Source of the DNA: Tepidiphilus margaritifer DSM 15129
GTDB lineage: Bacteria > Pseudomonadota > Gammaproteobacteria > Burkholderiales > Rhodocyclaceae
Length of the DNA stretch: 64,000 bases
Assembly: GCF_000425565.1 (NCBI RefSeq)
Contig: NZ_AUDR01000015.1
Span: 62,001-126,000, forward strand
Reading direction: 5' to 3'
Below, piece after piece: positions 28,832 through 37,950 of the stretch. The notes under the pieces are model-generated. The model had not been told where the DNA came from, ran no database searches, and worked only from the letters and a program-made list of their open reading frames with translations. A program made the position numbers and the translations under genes. Every line of letters begins with the position of its first letter. Within the stretch, counting starts at the first letter, position 1.

Positions 28832-30283
28832 TCAGGCCCCGACCGCCGCCGCCAACCACAAGGCCGCCTCGTCGGCAGCCATCGTCACCCGTTCCGCCCC
28901 CGCGCCGCGAAACGCCCGCTGCAGCAGCCAAGCGCGGTTGGGCAAGTGCAGATCCTCCGGCACGCGCTGCCCATTGGCAACGTAGTGCACGCGCAGTCGA
29001 TGCCGGATGGCCACATCCAGCGCCGCGGCGATGGTGGCGGCCTCGTCGACCTTGGTGAAGATGCAGCCGGCGAGCCCCTCGCCGCCAAACGCTCGGGCGA
29101 CGTCGTCGAGCGTATCGCCCCGGCTCGTGGCGTTGAGGCACACGAGCCGGCGCACCGGCCCCGCACCCATGAGCATCGCCACCTGCTCGGTCACCGCCTT
29201 GTCGCGCTGGCTCATGCCGATGGTGTCGATGAGCACCATGTGCCGGCCACGCAACTCGCTGAGCGTGGCGCGCAAATCGTTCGCGTCGCGCGCGGCGAAC
29301 ACGGGCACCCCCAAGATACGCCCATAGATGCGCAGCTGTTCATGCGCGCCGATGCGGTAGCCGTCGGTGGTGATGAGCGCCACGCGCGCCGCCCCGTGGC
29401 GCACCACGCAGCGGGCGGCGATCTTGGCGGTGGTGGTCGTCTTGCCCACGCCCGTCGGGCCGACGATGGCATAGACGCCGCCGCGGTCGATCAGGTCGTC
29501 GTCGCTGCCGACCACCTCCAGCCGTGCCCCCAGCCGCGCCATGGCCGCTTCGCGCGCCGCGTCCCAATCCTCGGTCGCCTCGATACGGTCGCACACCTCG
29601 CGCGCGAGCGCCGGAGAAAATCCCGCCTCCAGCATCTCGCCGAGCAACCTCGCACGGGCCGGCGCCTTGCGCACGGCTTCGTTCCAGGCGAATCCGGCGA
29701 GTTGCCGCTCGATCATCTCCTGGATCTTGCCCAGTTGCCGCGCGAGCAGGGTGTTTTGTTCCTGCAGCGCCTCGATGCGCGCTTCCACCGCCGGCACGGA
29801 TGACGGCTCCGCGCCCGCCGCGCCGAACCACCCCGGTTCACGCAGAGGCTCCGGTGCAGGCGGCTCCTTGCGCGCCGCCTCCATCGCCCGACGGATACGC
29901 TCGGCCTCTTCTTCTTCCTTGCGCACGACGTATTCCGGCGTTTCCATGCGCGGTGGCGCAAACGGCTTGATCTCGGGGGCGCTGCGCCGCTGGGGGCCGC
30001 GGGAAGAAAGCGTCACCACCGGCTCCTCCGTCGGAGCCGCTGCCTGGGCATAAGCGGCTGCCGCGCTACGATTGCGCCCTCCCGACGATTCCGGAGGACG
30101 GTTGGACGACGCCGCGCCCGATCCGCCGGGCAGCGCCCCCACCGCCTCGGCAGGCAGCGCCAGGATCTCGACCCCTCCTTCGACGGGGCGGTTTGCCAGA
30201 ACGATCGCATCCGCTCCCAGCTCCTGCTTGAGTTGGCGCAATGCTTCCCGTGCCGTCGGTGCGAAATACCGTTTGACGTCCAT
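28832..30283 (-). CDS. flhF: Flagellar biosynthesis GTPase FlhF
   Basis: A 483-residue SRP-family GTPase that places the flagellum at the pole. The N-terminal basic B domain (MDVKRYFAPTAREALRQLKQ) is followed by a long low-complexity linker (about 45-170), an N domain, and the G domain with GPTGVGKT at 275-282. TTDGYRIGAHEQL and LIDTIGMSQRD (G3 region) follow, and FTKVDEA is G4. It depends on FlhG for GTPase stimulation. It starts a new unit after the flhA terminator and is followed by flhG, fliA, motC and motD on the same strand. Confidence 0.95.
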   Translation of the reverse strand: MDVKRYFAPTAREALRQLKQELGADAIVLANRPVEGGVEILALPAEAVGALPGGSGAASSNRPPESSGGRNRSAAAAYAQAAAPTEEPVVTLSSRGPQRRSAPEIKPFAPPRMETPEYVVRKEEEEAERIRRAMEAARKEPPAPEPLREPGWFGAAGAEPSSVPAVEARIEALQEQNTLLARQLGKIQEMIERQLAGFAWNEAVRKAPARARLLGEMLEAGFSPALAREVCDRIEATEDWDAAREAAMARLGARLEVVGSDDDLIDRGGVYAIVGPTGVGKTTTTAKIAARCVVRHGAARVALITTDGYRIGAHEQLRIYGRILGVPVFAARDANDLRATLSELRGRHMVLIDTIGMSQRDKAVTEQVAMLMGAGPVRRLVCLNATSRGDTLDDVARAFGGEGLAGCIFTKVDEAATIAAALDVAIRHRLRVHYVANGQRVPEDLHLPNRAWLLQRAFRGAGAERVTMAADEAALWLAAAVGA

Positions 30284-30363
30284 CTGCCTGCTCCCCGATC
30301 CGCGGGCCGTCCGGTTGGCCCCTCCCTTCCATTATCGGTGCCTGCCCACCAGAGCCGTCGCAC

Positions 30364-30390
30364 AAAAAAAGCGGGGTAAACCCCGCTTTT
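30364..30390 (-). terminator. Terminator after flhA
   Basis: The stem is AGCGGGG/CCCCGCT with loop TTTA on the minus strand, followed by seven T. The plus strand also has a shorter T run, so it could work both ways. It lies 24 bases after the flhA stop and separates flhBA from flhF. Confidence 0.88.
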
Positions 30391-30413
30391 CTCCTCCTGT
30401 CACGGTCAGGGTC

Positions 30414-32522
30414 TCACGCACCGGGCGAGCCGATCATCTCCACGATCTCGATCGAACGCTCTTCCGGCATCTCGCTGGTGGCGATCACGCGCAAGTTGGG
30501 CACGGCGCGGCGCAGGAAACGCGCGAGCAGCCAGCGCAGCTGCGGCGGAACGAGCAGGATGGGCGCCTGTCCCCGTTGTTCCAGACGCTGCGCCGCCGCC
30601 CCCGTTTGGCGCAACAAAGTATCGGCCAGACCGGGTTCGATCGCTCCCGGCTTGCCGCCCCCTGCCCCCACGGCCTGCATCAGGATGCGCTCGAGCGCCG
30701 GATCCAGCATCAGGACCGGAACCTTGCCGCTGCCGGGGGCGAGCGACTGCACGATGGCGCGTCCCAGGGCTTCGCGTACCCGGCTGGTGAGCTCGATCGG
30801 ATCCTGCGTTTTGGGCGCCCATTCGGCCAGCGTCTCGAGGATGGTACGCATGTCGCGGATCGCCACCCCCTCTTCCAGCAGATATTGCAGCACCTTCTGC
30901 ACCGTGGTCACCGGCACCACCGTGGGCACCAGGTCCTCGACGAGTTTGGGGGATTCTTTCTTGATGCGATCGAGCAGCGCCTGGGTTTCCTCGCGTCCCA
31001 GCAACTCGGCTGCATGCTCGACGAGTACCTGGTTGAGGTGGGTGGCAATGACGGTCGCGGCATCGACCACCGTGTAGCCCAGAGCATGCGCACGCTCGCG
31101 TTGCGCCGCATCGATCCACAACGCCGGCAGGCCGAAAGCAGGATCTTTGCCGGGACGCCCCTCGATGGTGCCAAGAACCTGCCCCGGATTGATCGCCAGA
31201 TATTGCCCCGGATAGACCTCCCCGCTGCCGATCTCCACCCCCTTGAGCAAAATGCGGTACGCGTTGGGCCGCAACTCGAGGTTGTCGCGGATGTGTACCG
31301 GCGCCGGCAAAAATCCCACTTCCTGGGCGAAACGCTTGCGCAATCCCCGGATCCGCTTGAGCAGCTCTCCGCCCTGCGATTGATCGACGAGCGGAATCAA
31401 GCGATAGCCGACCTCCAGGCCCAGGACGTCCACCGGCTGCACGTCGTCCCAGCTCGCCTCCACCGCTTCTTCCTTCGGCGGCGGAGGCGCCGCTTCGGCC
31501 GCCGCCGGCGCCGCCGCTTCCTCCTGCTCCCGGCTCCAGCGCTTCCAGGCAAGCCACCCCAATCCGCCGCCGATGAGCAGGAAGACGAAGTTCGGCATCC
31601 CCGGGATCATGCCCAGCAGCACGAGGATGCCCGAGGAGAGCGCCAGCACCCGCGGGTTGGTGAAGACCTGCTGGATCATGAGATCGCCCAGGTCCATCGA
31701 CTCCTCACCCACCCGCGCCACCACCATGCCCGAGGCGATCGACACCATCAGCGCCGGGATCTGCGCCACCAGACCGTCGCCGATCGTCAGGATCACGTAG
31801 GAGTCGATCGCGCGCGACAGATCCATGCCGTGCCCAGCCACACCGACGATGAGCCCGCCGATGATGTTGATGAACAGGATCAGGATGCCAGCCACCGCAT
31901 CGCCGCGCACGAATTTCGACGCACCATCCATCGCACCATAGAAGTCCGCTTCCTGCGCGATCTCCTTGCGCCGACGCCGCGCCTCCGCCTCGTCGATGAG
32001 GCCGGCGTTCAAATCCGCGTCGATCGCCATCTGCTTGCCGGGCATGGCATCGAGCGTGAAGCGTGCGCTCACCTCGGCGATGCGCCCCGCGCCCTTGGTG
32101 ATCACCACGAAGTTGATGATCACCAAGATGACGAACACCACGATGCCGATGGCCATGTTGCCACCGACGAGGAAATGCCCGAAGGATTCGATCACCCGCC
32201 CGGCCGCATCCGGCCCCGTGTGGCCGTGCAACAGCACCACCCGGGTGGAGGCCACGTTCAGCGACAGGCGCAGCAAGGTGGTGACCAAGAGCACCGTCGG
32301 GAAGACCGAAAAATCCAGCGGCCGCACGGTGTACATCGCCACCAGCAGCACCACCACCGACATGGCGATGTTGAAGGTAAAAAAGAGATCGAGCGCGAAA
32401 GGCGGCAGCGGCAACACCATCATCGCCAGCACGATGAAGATGAACACCGGTGCGGCCAGCAGCCGCAGCTTCGCCGGCACGAACCACGTCCGCCAATCGA
32501 TCAGGGCCCGTTCGCCTGCCAT
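30414..32522 (-). CDS. flhA: Flagellar export gate protein FlhA
   Basis: A 702-residue inner-membrane protein of the flagellar type III export apparatus. The N-terminal half has about eight membrane helices with the FHIPEP-family region (DLFFTFNIAMSVVVLL, LLVTTLLRLSLNVASTR, GDAVAGILILFINIIGG). The C-terminal half is the cytoplasmic chaperone-substrate docking ring. FARFT-type and KGAGRIAEVSARFTLDAMPGKQ segments are conserved. The length is normal. It follows flhB by 30 bases and is followed by a strong terminator. Confidence 0.96.
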   Translation of the reverse strand: MAGERALIDWRTWFVPAKLRLLAAPVFIFIVLAMMVLPLPPFALDLFFTFNIAMSVVVLLVAMYTVRPLDFSVFPTVLLVTTLLRLSLNVASTRVVLLHGHTGPDAAGRVIESFGHFLVGGNMAIGIVVFVILVIINFVVITKGAGRIAEVSARFTLDAMPGKQMAIDADLNAGLIDEAEARRRRKEIAQEADFYGAMDGASKFVRGDAVAGILILFINIIGGLIVGVAGHGMDLSRAIDSYVILTIGDGLVAQIPALMVSIASGMVVARVGEESMDLGDLMIQQVFTNPRVLALSSGILVLLGMIPGMPNFVFLLIGGGLGWLAWKRWSREQEEAAAPAAAEAAPPPPKEEAVEASWDDVQPVDVLGLEVGYRLIPLVDQSQGGELLKRIRGLRKRFAQEVGFLPAPVHIRDNLELRPNAYRILLKGVEIGSGEVYPGQYLAINPGQVLGTIEGRPGKDPAFGLPALWIDAAQRERAHALGYTVVDAATVIATHLNQVLVEHAAELLGREETQALLDRIKKESPKLVEDLVPTVVPVTTVQKVLQYLLEEGVAIRDMRTILETLAEWAPKTQDPIELTSRVREALGRAIVQSLAPGSGKVPVLMLDPALERILMQAVGAGGGKPGAIEPGLADTLLRQTGAAAQRLEQRGQAPILLVPPQLRWLLARFLRRAVPNLRVIATSEMPEERSIEIVEMIGSPGA

Positions 32523-32552
32523 CGCCTCACTCCGTCACTGTGCCTGTCATGC

Positions 32553-33716
32553 TCATGTTTCTTCACCTTCGCCCGCTGCCGCCACCTCGCCCGGGTCGAG
32601 CTCCGGCGGCACCGGCACTTCTTGGGGTGGCTGAGGTTTGGGTCCGCCCACGGCCATCCAACGATCCAATTGGAACACATAAGCGAGAATCTCGGCCACC
32701 GCCGCGAAGAGCGTGGGCGGAATCGTCTGGCCGATGTCGACGTGCGCATAGAGCGCCCGCGCCAAGGGTGGCGCCTCCACCCGCGGCACCTCGGCCTCAT
32801 CGGCAAGCTCACGGATCTTCTGTGCGATCACCCCCCGCCCCTTGGCCACCACTACGGGTGCGGCCATCGTTTTTTGATCGTACTTCAAGGCCACGGCGAA
32901 GTGCGTCGGGTTGGTGACCACCACGTCGGCCTTGGGCACCTCTTCCATCATGCGCTTACGCGCCATCTCGCGCTGCATCGAACGGATGCGCGCCTTGAGG
33001 TGCGGATCGCCCTCCTGTTCCTTGTACTCTTGCTTGACCTCTTCCTTGGTCATGCGCAGGTTCTTGTAGTATTGCCACAGCTGGAACGGAACATCCACCG
33101 CCGCGATCAAGGCGAGCCCGGCGACGATCAGCACCGCCCCGAAAACCATCTCGTGCAGGAAACTCGCCGCCGCGTCGTTCAAAGGCAACGCCGAGAGCGA
33201 GAGCACCGTATCGCGCTCCCGCCGAAAAGTCACCCAAACCATCCCCGCCACCGCTGCCACTTTCAGCAGCGACTTCACCACCTCCATCGCCCCTTGCAGC
33301 GAAAACATGCGGCGCAGTCCGTTCATCGGATCGAGCCGCTCCAAGCGGAAACTCAGAACCTTGGGGGAAAACACCAGGCCGCCGAGCAGGAGCGGACCGG
33401 CCACCGCCGCCACCAGCAAGACGAGGAAGATCGGAGCAAAGGTGAGCAGCGACTCGACGAACACCCGGCGCAGCAGCCATAGCACGCGAACCGGATCGAA
33501 GGCCGTATCGTGCTCGAACGCGAACCCGTCGGCAAGCACCCGCACCCAACGTCGCCCCATCCATTCCCCGGCGAGCAAGAGCGTCATCACGCCGGCGAAG
33601 AGCACGAGAAACGTCCCAAGTTCGCGCGAATGCGGGACCTGCCCCTCCTCGCGCGCCTGCTCGAGCCGCCGCGCCGAAGGCTGTTCGGTCTTTTCGAGAT
33701 CGCTCTCTTCGGCCAC
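32553..33716 (-). CDS. flhB: Flagellar export switch protein FlhB
   Basis: A 387-residue export protein with four membrane helices and a cytoplasmic domain that self-cleaves. The autocleavage motif NPTH is at 269-272, so cleavage after Asn269 is expected and would switch export from rod/hook to filament substrates. A Pro- and Glu-rich tail is present. The start is GTG at 33716, supported by AGGGAGG seven bases upstream and by the typical MAEESDLEKTEQ N-terminus. It is the first gene of the flhB-flhA unit. Confidence 0.95.
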   Translation of the reverse strand: MAEESDLEKTEQPSARRLEQAREEGQVPHSRELGTFLVLFAGVMTLLLAGEWMGRRWVRVLADGFAFEHDTAFDPVRVLWLLRRVFVESLLTFAPIFLVLLVAAVAGPLLLGGLVFSPKVLSFRLERLDPMNGLRRMFSLQGAMEVVKSLLKVAAVAGMVWVTFRRERDTVLSLSALPLNDAAASFLHEMVFGAVLIVAGLALIAAVDVPFQLWQYYKNLRMTKEEVKQEYKEQEGDPHLKARIRSMQREMARKRMMEEVPKADVVVTNPTHFAVALKYDQKTMAAPVVVAKGRGVIAQKIRELADEAEVPRVEAPPLARALYAHVDIGQTIPPTLFAAVAEILAYVFQLDRWMAVGGPKPQPPQEVPVPPELDPGEVAAAGEGEET

Positions 33717-33821
33717 GCCGTGGCCCTCCCTTTACCCGACCCTCTCATGATCGCAGCCGCGGCGGCAAGGTCAACGGCGGAAAAGCGTCCCCGAGGAACG
33801 GCATTTCCCCTGTTTGGACGT

Positions 33822-33858
33822 AAAAAAAGCGGGAATCGGCCCGTTTGCCGGTTCCCGC
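33822..33858 (-). terminator. Terminator after clpB
   Basis: A GCGGGAA-CCGG ... CCG-TTCCCGC stem with one mismatch is followed on the minus strand by seven T. It lies 20 bases after the clpB stop and insulates flhB. Confidence 0.85.
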
Positions 33859-33878
33859 CATGCTCCAAACAAGAGCGA

Positions 33879-36458
33879 TCAGACTTTGTCGAAACGGAAG
33901 ATGCCGTTCTCCACCGTGACGCGAATCGTATCCTTCGGTCCAAAACGACCTTCGAGGATCGCCTTGGCGAGCGGATTCTCGATCAGGTCCTGGATCGCCC
34001 GCTTCAAAGGCCGCGCGCCGTAGACCGGGTCGTAGCCCGCCTTGGCGAGTTCGCGCAGGGCCTCTTCCGTCACCTCGAGGGCCATGTCCATACGCGCGAG
34101 CCGCGCCTCGAGCCGGCGCAACTGGATGCGCGCCACCCCGGCGATGTGCTCCTCGGCGAGCGGATGGAACACCACCACCTCGTCGATGCGGTTGAGGAAC
34201 TCGGGCCGGAAGAACCCACGCACCTCGGCGAGCACGGCCAGTTTGATGACTTGATAATCATCCCCGGCCATCTGCATGATGCGCTGGCTGCCGAGGTTGG
34301 AAGTCATCACGATCACGGTATTGCGGAAATCCACCGTGCGCCCTTGCCCGTCGGTGAGCCGACCGTCGTCGAGCACCTGCAGCAGCACGTTGAACACGTC
34401 CGGGTGCGCTTTCTCCACCTCGTCGAAGAGGATCACGCTATAAGGCTTGCGCCGCACCTGCTCGGTGAGATACCCCCCTTCCTCGTAGCCGACGTAGCCC
34501 GGAGGCGCACCGATGAGCCGCGCCACGGAGTGTTTCTCCATGTACTCGCTCATGTCGACGCGGATCAGGTGATCCTCGGAATCGAAGAGAAAGTCGGCGA
34601 GCGCCTTGCACAGCTCCGTCTTCCCGACCCCCGTGGGCCCGAGGAAGAGGAAGGAGCCGATGGGACGATTCTCGTCGCCCAGACCCGCGCGCGAGCGCCG
34701 GATGGCATCGGAGACGAGCCGTACCGCTTCGTCCTGCCCCACTACCCGCTGATGCAGATGTTCTTCCATCTTGAGGAGCTTTTCACGCTCGCTCTGCATC
34801 ATCTTGCTCACGGGAATGCCCGTCATGCGCGAAACCACCTCGGCGATCTCCTCGGCGCCGACCTGGGTGCGCAAGAGCTTGAACGGCGCGCCGGATTTCT
34901 CCGCCTCCTCGGCCTTCTTCAGCTCGGCCTCGAGCTGGGGCAACCGTCCATATTGGATCTCGGCCACCTTGTCGAGCAGCCCCTTGCGCTGATACTCCAG
35001 CATCTGCGCGCGCAGGCGGTCGATCTCTTCCTTGAGGTGTTTGGTGCCCTGGATGCGCGCCTTCTCAGCCTTCCATACCTCTTCGAGCTCGCTGTATTCA
35101 CGCTGCAGCCGCTCGAGCTCCTCCTCGATGAGTTTCAGACGCCGCTGCGAGGCTTCGTCCTTCTCCTTCTTCACCGCCTCGCGCTCGATCTTGAGCTGGA
35201 TGATGCGCCGCTCGAGCTTGTCGAGCGCCTCCGGCTTCGAGTCGATCTCCATCTTGATGCGTGCGGCCGCCTCGTCGATGAGGTCGATCGCCTTGTCCGG
35301 CAGGAAACGGTCGGTGATGTAGCGGTGTGAGAGCTCGGCCGCAGCAACGATGGCCGGGTCGGTGATCTCCACCCCGTGGTGGATCTCGTACTTCTCCTGC
35401 AGCCCGCGCAAGATGGCGATGGTCTGCTCGACGGTGGGCTCCTCGACCATCACTTTCTGGAAACGGCGCTCGAGCGCGGCATCCTTCTCGATGTACTTGC
35501 GATACTCGTCGAGCGTGGTCGCACCGATGCAGTGCAGCTCGCCGCGCGCGAGCGCAGGCTTCAGCATGTTGCCCGCATCGAGCGCCCCTTCGGCCTTGCC
35601 CGCGCCCACCACGGTGTGGATCTCGTCGATGAAGAGGATGATGCGCCCTTCTTCCTTGGTGATCTCGGTGAGGATGGCTTTCAGGCGTTCCTCGAACTCG
35701 CCGCGGTACTTGGCCCCGGCGATCAAGGCCGCCATGTCGAGCGCCAGGATGCGCTTGTCGCGCAGGCTCTCGGGAACCTCGCCATTGACGATGCGCTGCG
35801 CGAGCCCCTCGACGATGGCCGTCTTGCCCACGCCGGGCTCACCGATGAGTACGGGGTTGTTCTTGGTGCGCCGCTGCAGGATCTGGATGGTACGCCGGAT
35901 CTCGTCGTCGCGCCCGATCACCGGATCGAGCTTGCCGCGGCGCGCCCGCTCGGTGAGATCGATGGTGTACTTCTCCAGCACTCCGCGCATCGCCTCGGCC
36001 TCGGGCGTCTCCACCTTCTGCCCGCCGCGCATCTGCTCGATGGCCGCCTCCAGCGCCTTGCGCGTCAAGCCGTGCTCGCGCGCGATACGCCCCGTCTCGC
36101 CCTTGTCTTCGGTGAGTGCGAGCAGGAACATCTCGGTGGCGATGTAGGGGTCGCCGCGCTTCTGCGCCTCGCGGTCGGTGAGGTTCAGGAGATTGGCCAG
36201 ATCGCGCCCGATCTGCACCTCCCCACCCGTGCCCTGCACCTGCGGCAGCGCATCGATCGCCTGGTGCAAGGCCGCCTTGAGTCCGGCCACATTGACGCCG
36301 GCGCGCTGCAGCAGGCTCACGCTCGAGCCGTCTTCCTGCTCGAGCAGCGCCAGCAGCAGATGCTGCGGCTCGATGAACTGGTTGTCGTGCCCCACCGCGA
36401 TGCTCTGCGCCTCTTGCAGCGCCTGCTGGAACTTGGTGGTGAGTTTGTCGAATCTCAT
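33879..36458 (-). CDS. clpB: Disaggregase ClpB
   Basis: An 859-residue AAA+ chaperone that, with DnaK, pulls proteins out of aggregates. Features in order: N-terminal Clp repeat domain ([18 protein letters not shown]), first AAA domain with GEPGVGKT, a long coiled-coil M domain (about 400-530), second AAA domain with GPTGVGKT and the pore loop GYVGYEEGG, then the C-terminal domain. Full length, no truncation. The ATG at 36458 is chosen over upstream codons by homology. It is divergent from phaP, with promoter boxes in the shared 213-base gap, and has its own terminator. Confidence 0.97.
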   Translation of the reverse strand: MRFDKLTTKFQQALQEAQSIAVGHDNQFIEPQHLLLALLEQEDGSSVSLLQRAGVNVAGLKAALHQAIDALPQVQGTGGEVQIGRDLANLLNLTDREAQKRGDPYIATEMFLLALTEDKGETGRIAREHGLTRKALEAAIEQMRGGQKVETPEAEAMRGVLEKYTIDLTERARRGKLDPVIGRDDEIRRTIQILQRRTKNNPVLIGEPGVGKTAIVEGLAQRIVNGEVPESLRDKRILALDMAALIAGAKYRGEFEERLKAILTEITKEEGRIILFIDEIHTVVGAGKAEGALDAGNMLKPALARGELHCIGATTLDEYRKYIEKDAALERRFQKVMVEEPTVEQTIAILRGLQEKYEIHHGVEITDPAIVAAAELSHRYITDRFLPDKAIDLIDEAAARIKMEIDSKPEALDKLERRIIQLKIEREAVKKEKDEASQRRLKLIEEELERLQREYSELEEVWKAEKARIQGTKHLKEEIDRLRAQMLEYQRKGLLDKVAEIQYGRLPQLEAELKKAEEAEKSGAPFKLLRTQVGAEEIAEVVSRMTGIPVSKMMQSEREKLLKMEEHLHQRVVGQDEAVRLVSDAIRRSRAGLGDENRPIGSFLFLGPTGVGKTELCKALADFLFDSEDHLIRVDMSEYMEKHSVARLIGAPPGYVGYEEGGYLTEQVRRKPYSVILFDEVEKAHPDVFNVLLQVLDDGRLTDGQGRTVDFRNTVIVMTSNLGSQRIMQMAGDDYQVIKLAVLAEVRGFFRPEFLNRIDEVVVFHPLAEEHIAGVARIQLRRLEARLARMDMALEVTEEALRELAKAGYDPVYGARPLKRAIQDLIENPLAKAILEGRFGPKDTIRVTVENGIFRFDKV

Positions 36459-36495
36459 GGAAAAACTCCGTCGAAGGAAAGTAATCGCTGCCTTG

Positions 36496-36525
36496 TATAT
36501 AGATGCCCGCAAGGGGAAATTCAAG
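36496..36525 (-). promoter_or_regulatory. clpB promoter (sigma-70 type, with sigma-32-like elements)
   Basis: On the minus strand TTGAAT (36519-36524) is followed after 17 bases by TATATA (36496-36501), a reasonable sigma-70 pair. The same stretch reads CTTGAA, then CATCTA 14 bases further on, which resembles sigma-32 elements but with a spacing two to three bases short. Both readings place the start about 30 bases before the ATG. Confidence 0.55.
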
Positions 36526-36540
36526 GCCAACGAGGCAAAA

Positions 36541-36568
36541 AATGCCATTAGACTCGGACGACGGCATT
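36541..36568. promoter_or_regulatory. Dyad AATGCC/GGCATT between clpB and phaP
   Basis: Six-base arms at 36541-36546 and 36563-36568 flank 16 bases, upstream of the phaP promoter. It contains TGC/GCA units as in the phaC dyad and may be a PhaR site. This is inference only. Confidence 0.25.
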
Positions 36569-36589
36569 GTGCGACGCATCATTTTTTTC

Positions 36590-36619
36590 TTGCATCCTGC
36601 CGCTAAACAATGCTATAGT
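36590..36619 (+). promoter_or_regulatory. phaP promoter
   Basis: TTGCAT (36590-36595), an 18-base spacer, then TATAGT (36614-36619) with the extended -10 dinucleotide TG just before it. The predicted start near 36626 leaves a leader of about 45 bases before the phaP ATG. Confidence 0.65.
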
Positions 36620-36671
36620 AAAAAGAAAACCTTTCTTTCGACGTCGTTACGTCCTACTGTGGGAGCCGAGC

Positions 36672-37199
36672 ATGAAAAATCCGACCAATTTCGCGCAATT
36701 GCAGCAAAAACAGCTGGAAAACGCGATGAAATTCACCCAGATGGCCATCGACAATACCCAGCGCCTGCTCGCGCTGCAGATCGAAACCGCCAAGGCGCTC
36801 TTCGAAGAAGGTGCGCGCAGCACCCAAGCCCTGCTCGCCGCCCAGGCCCCCGAAGAGCAGCTCAAGCTGCGTCAGGAATTCGCGCAGAAATCGGCCGAGA
36901 AAATCATGGGCTGCATCAACGAGATCGCCCAGCTCACCGTCAAGGCCCAAGCCGAACTCAACCGTCTCGTCTCGGAAGCGATCACCACGGGTTCCCAGGA
37001 ATGGACCCAGGCCATGCAATCGCTCGGCACCAACCTGCCGAAAATGGGCGGTGAAGATCCGATGAAAGCCGTGCAAAGCGCGATCGACCAGTCCCGCGCC
37101 GTGCTCGAGCAGATGTCGAAGATGACCACCGAAGCCTGGCAGAGCATGATCTCCGGCGCCCAGCAGCAAACGCAAGGTTCGAGCAGCGCCAAGAAGTAA
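36672..37199 (+). CDS. phaP: Phasin (PHA granule-associated protein)
   Basis: A 175-residue helical protein of the phasin family, which coats PHA granules and controls their number and size. It starts MKNPTNFAQLQQKQLENAM, has no transmembrane helix, and is built of amphipathic helices rich in Gln, Ala and Glu. A low-complexity tail ends in SSSAKK. The ATG at 36672 follows GGGAG. It has its own promoter, and regulation by PhaR is expected from the family but not shown. It lies 31 kb from phaCB and phaR. Confidence 0.92.
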   Translation: MKNPTNFAQLQQKQLENAMKFTQMAIDNTQRLLALQIETAKALFEEGARSTQALLAAQAPEEQLKLRQEFAQKSAEKIMGCINEIAQLTVKAQAELNRLVSEAITTGSQEWTQAMQSLGTNLPKMGGEDPMKAVQSAIDQSRAVLEQMSKMTTEAWQSMISGAQQQTQGSSSAKK

Positions 37200-37228
37200 A
37201 AAAACGCCGCCTCAGTAGGGTACGCCGA

Positions 37229-37666
37229 TCACCAACGGCGTGCCCGTGCTTCGTCTCCCTCTTTCGCCTCGACCCAACGGGTCGAATCGTTGGTTTCTTC
37301 TTTTTTCCAGAACGGCGCCTCGGTCTTGAGGCGGTCGATCAAGAACTCGCACGCCGCGAACGCTTCGCTGCGATGGCGGCTCGCCACCCCCACGAACACG
37401 ATGCGCTCGCCCGGCATCAATCGCCCCACGCGATGGATCACCGTCGCAGCGACCAAGGACCAGCGGCGACGCGCCTCCTCGACCAGCGCTTCGAGCGACT
37501 TCTCGGTCATGCCCGGATAATGCTCCAGCGTCATCGCCCGCACTTCGCCGCCGCGCACGGTGCCAACGAAGCTCACCACGGCGCCCACTTCCGGCGAAAC
37601 CCGTTGCAGCCGCTCCCCCTCGGCCCCTGCATCGAAGTCTTCGACCTGCACCCGGACGGTCCACAT
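37229..37666 (-). CDS. moaE: Molybdopterin synthase catalytic subunit MoaE
   Basis: A 145-residue large subunit of molybdopterin synthase, which with thiocarboxylated MoaD converts cPMP to molybdopterin. GAVVSFVGTVR, LEHYPGMTEKSL, HRVGRLMPGE and VASRHRSEAFAACEFLIDRLK are diagnostic. The catalytic lysines lie in KTEAPFWKKE. The start ATG at 37666 is four bases after the moaD stop. It is the last gene of the long leftward run; the stop lies 29 bases from that of the convergent phaP. Confidence 0.95.
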   Translation of the reverse strand: MWTVRVQVEDFDAGAEGERLQRVSPEVGAVVSFVGTVRGGEVRAMTLEHYPGMTEKSLEALVEEARRRWSLVAATVIHRVGRLMPGERIVFVGVASRHRSEAFAACEFLIDRLKTEAPFWKKEETNDSTRWVEAKEGDEARARRW

Positions 37667-37670
37667 CGCC

Positions 37671-37925
37671 TCACCCCCCTGTGACCGGTGGGAAAAACGC
37701 CACCTCGTCGCCGTCCCGCACCGGCTCGTCCCAGGCGCAGAGGGTCTGGTTGCGGGCACAGCGCAACGTCTTCCACGTCACGAGCGGCGCCCACGCCTCC
37801 CCCCTGGCGCCGAGCCAGGCGCGCAGCGCCGCCATCGTCTCGACCCCCGCCGGCAGCGACACCGCTTCCTCGGCCAACGGCAAGGCATCGCGCAGCGCCG
37901 CAAAATAGAGCACTCTCACCGCCAT
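37671..37925 (-). CDS. moaD: Molybdopterin synthase sulfur carrier subunit MoaD
   Basis: An 84-residue ubiquitin-like protein ending in Gly-Gly (FFPPVTGG), the terminus that is adenylated and thiocarboxylated by MoeB. It begins MAVRVLYFAALRDAL, typical of MoaD. It lies between moeA (25 bases upstream) and moaE (four bases downstream), consistent with coordinated synthesis of the synthase subunits. A longer upstream frame runs into moeA and is spurious. Confidence 0.94.
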   Translation of the reverse strand: MAVRVLYFAALRDALPLAEEAVSLPAGVETMAALRAWLGARGEAWAPLVTWKTLRCARNQTLCAWDEPVRDGDEVAFFPPVTGG

Positions 37926-37950
37926 CTCTGCTTCTCCTTCGTCTCGATCC

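Noticed and set aside
30072-33482. A 1136-codon plus-strand frame opposite flhF, flhA and flhB
   Set aside because: It crosses three real genes and a terminator on the other strand; the composition is that of a shadow frame.
36500-36525. A strict sigma-32 promoter for clpB
   Set aside because: The two elements are two to three bases too close; a sigma-70 reading of the same stretch fits with 17-base spacing, so I list it as sigma-70 type with sigma-32-like elements.
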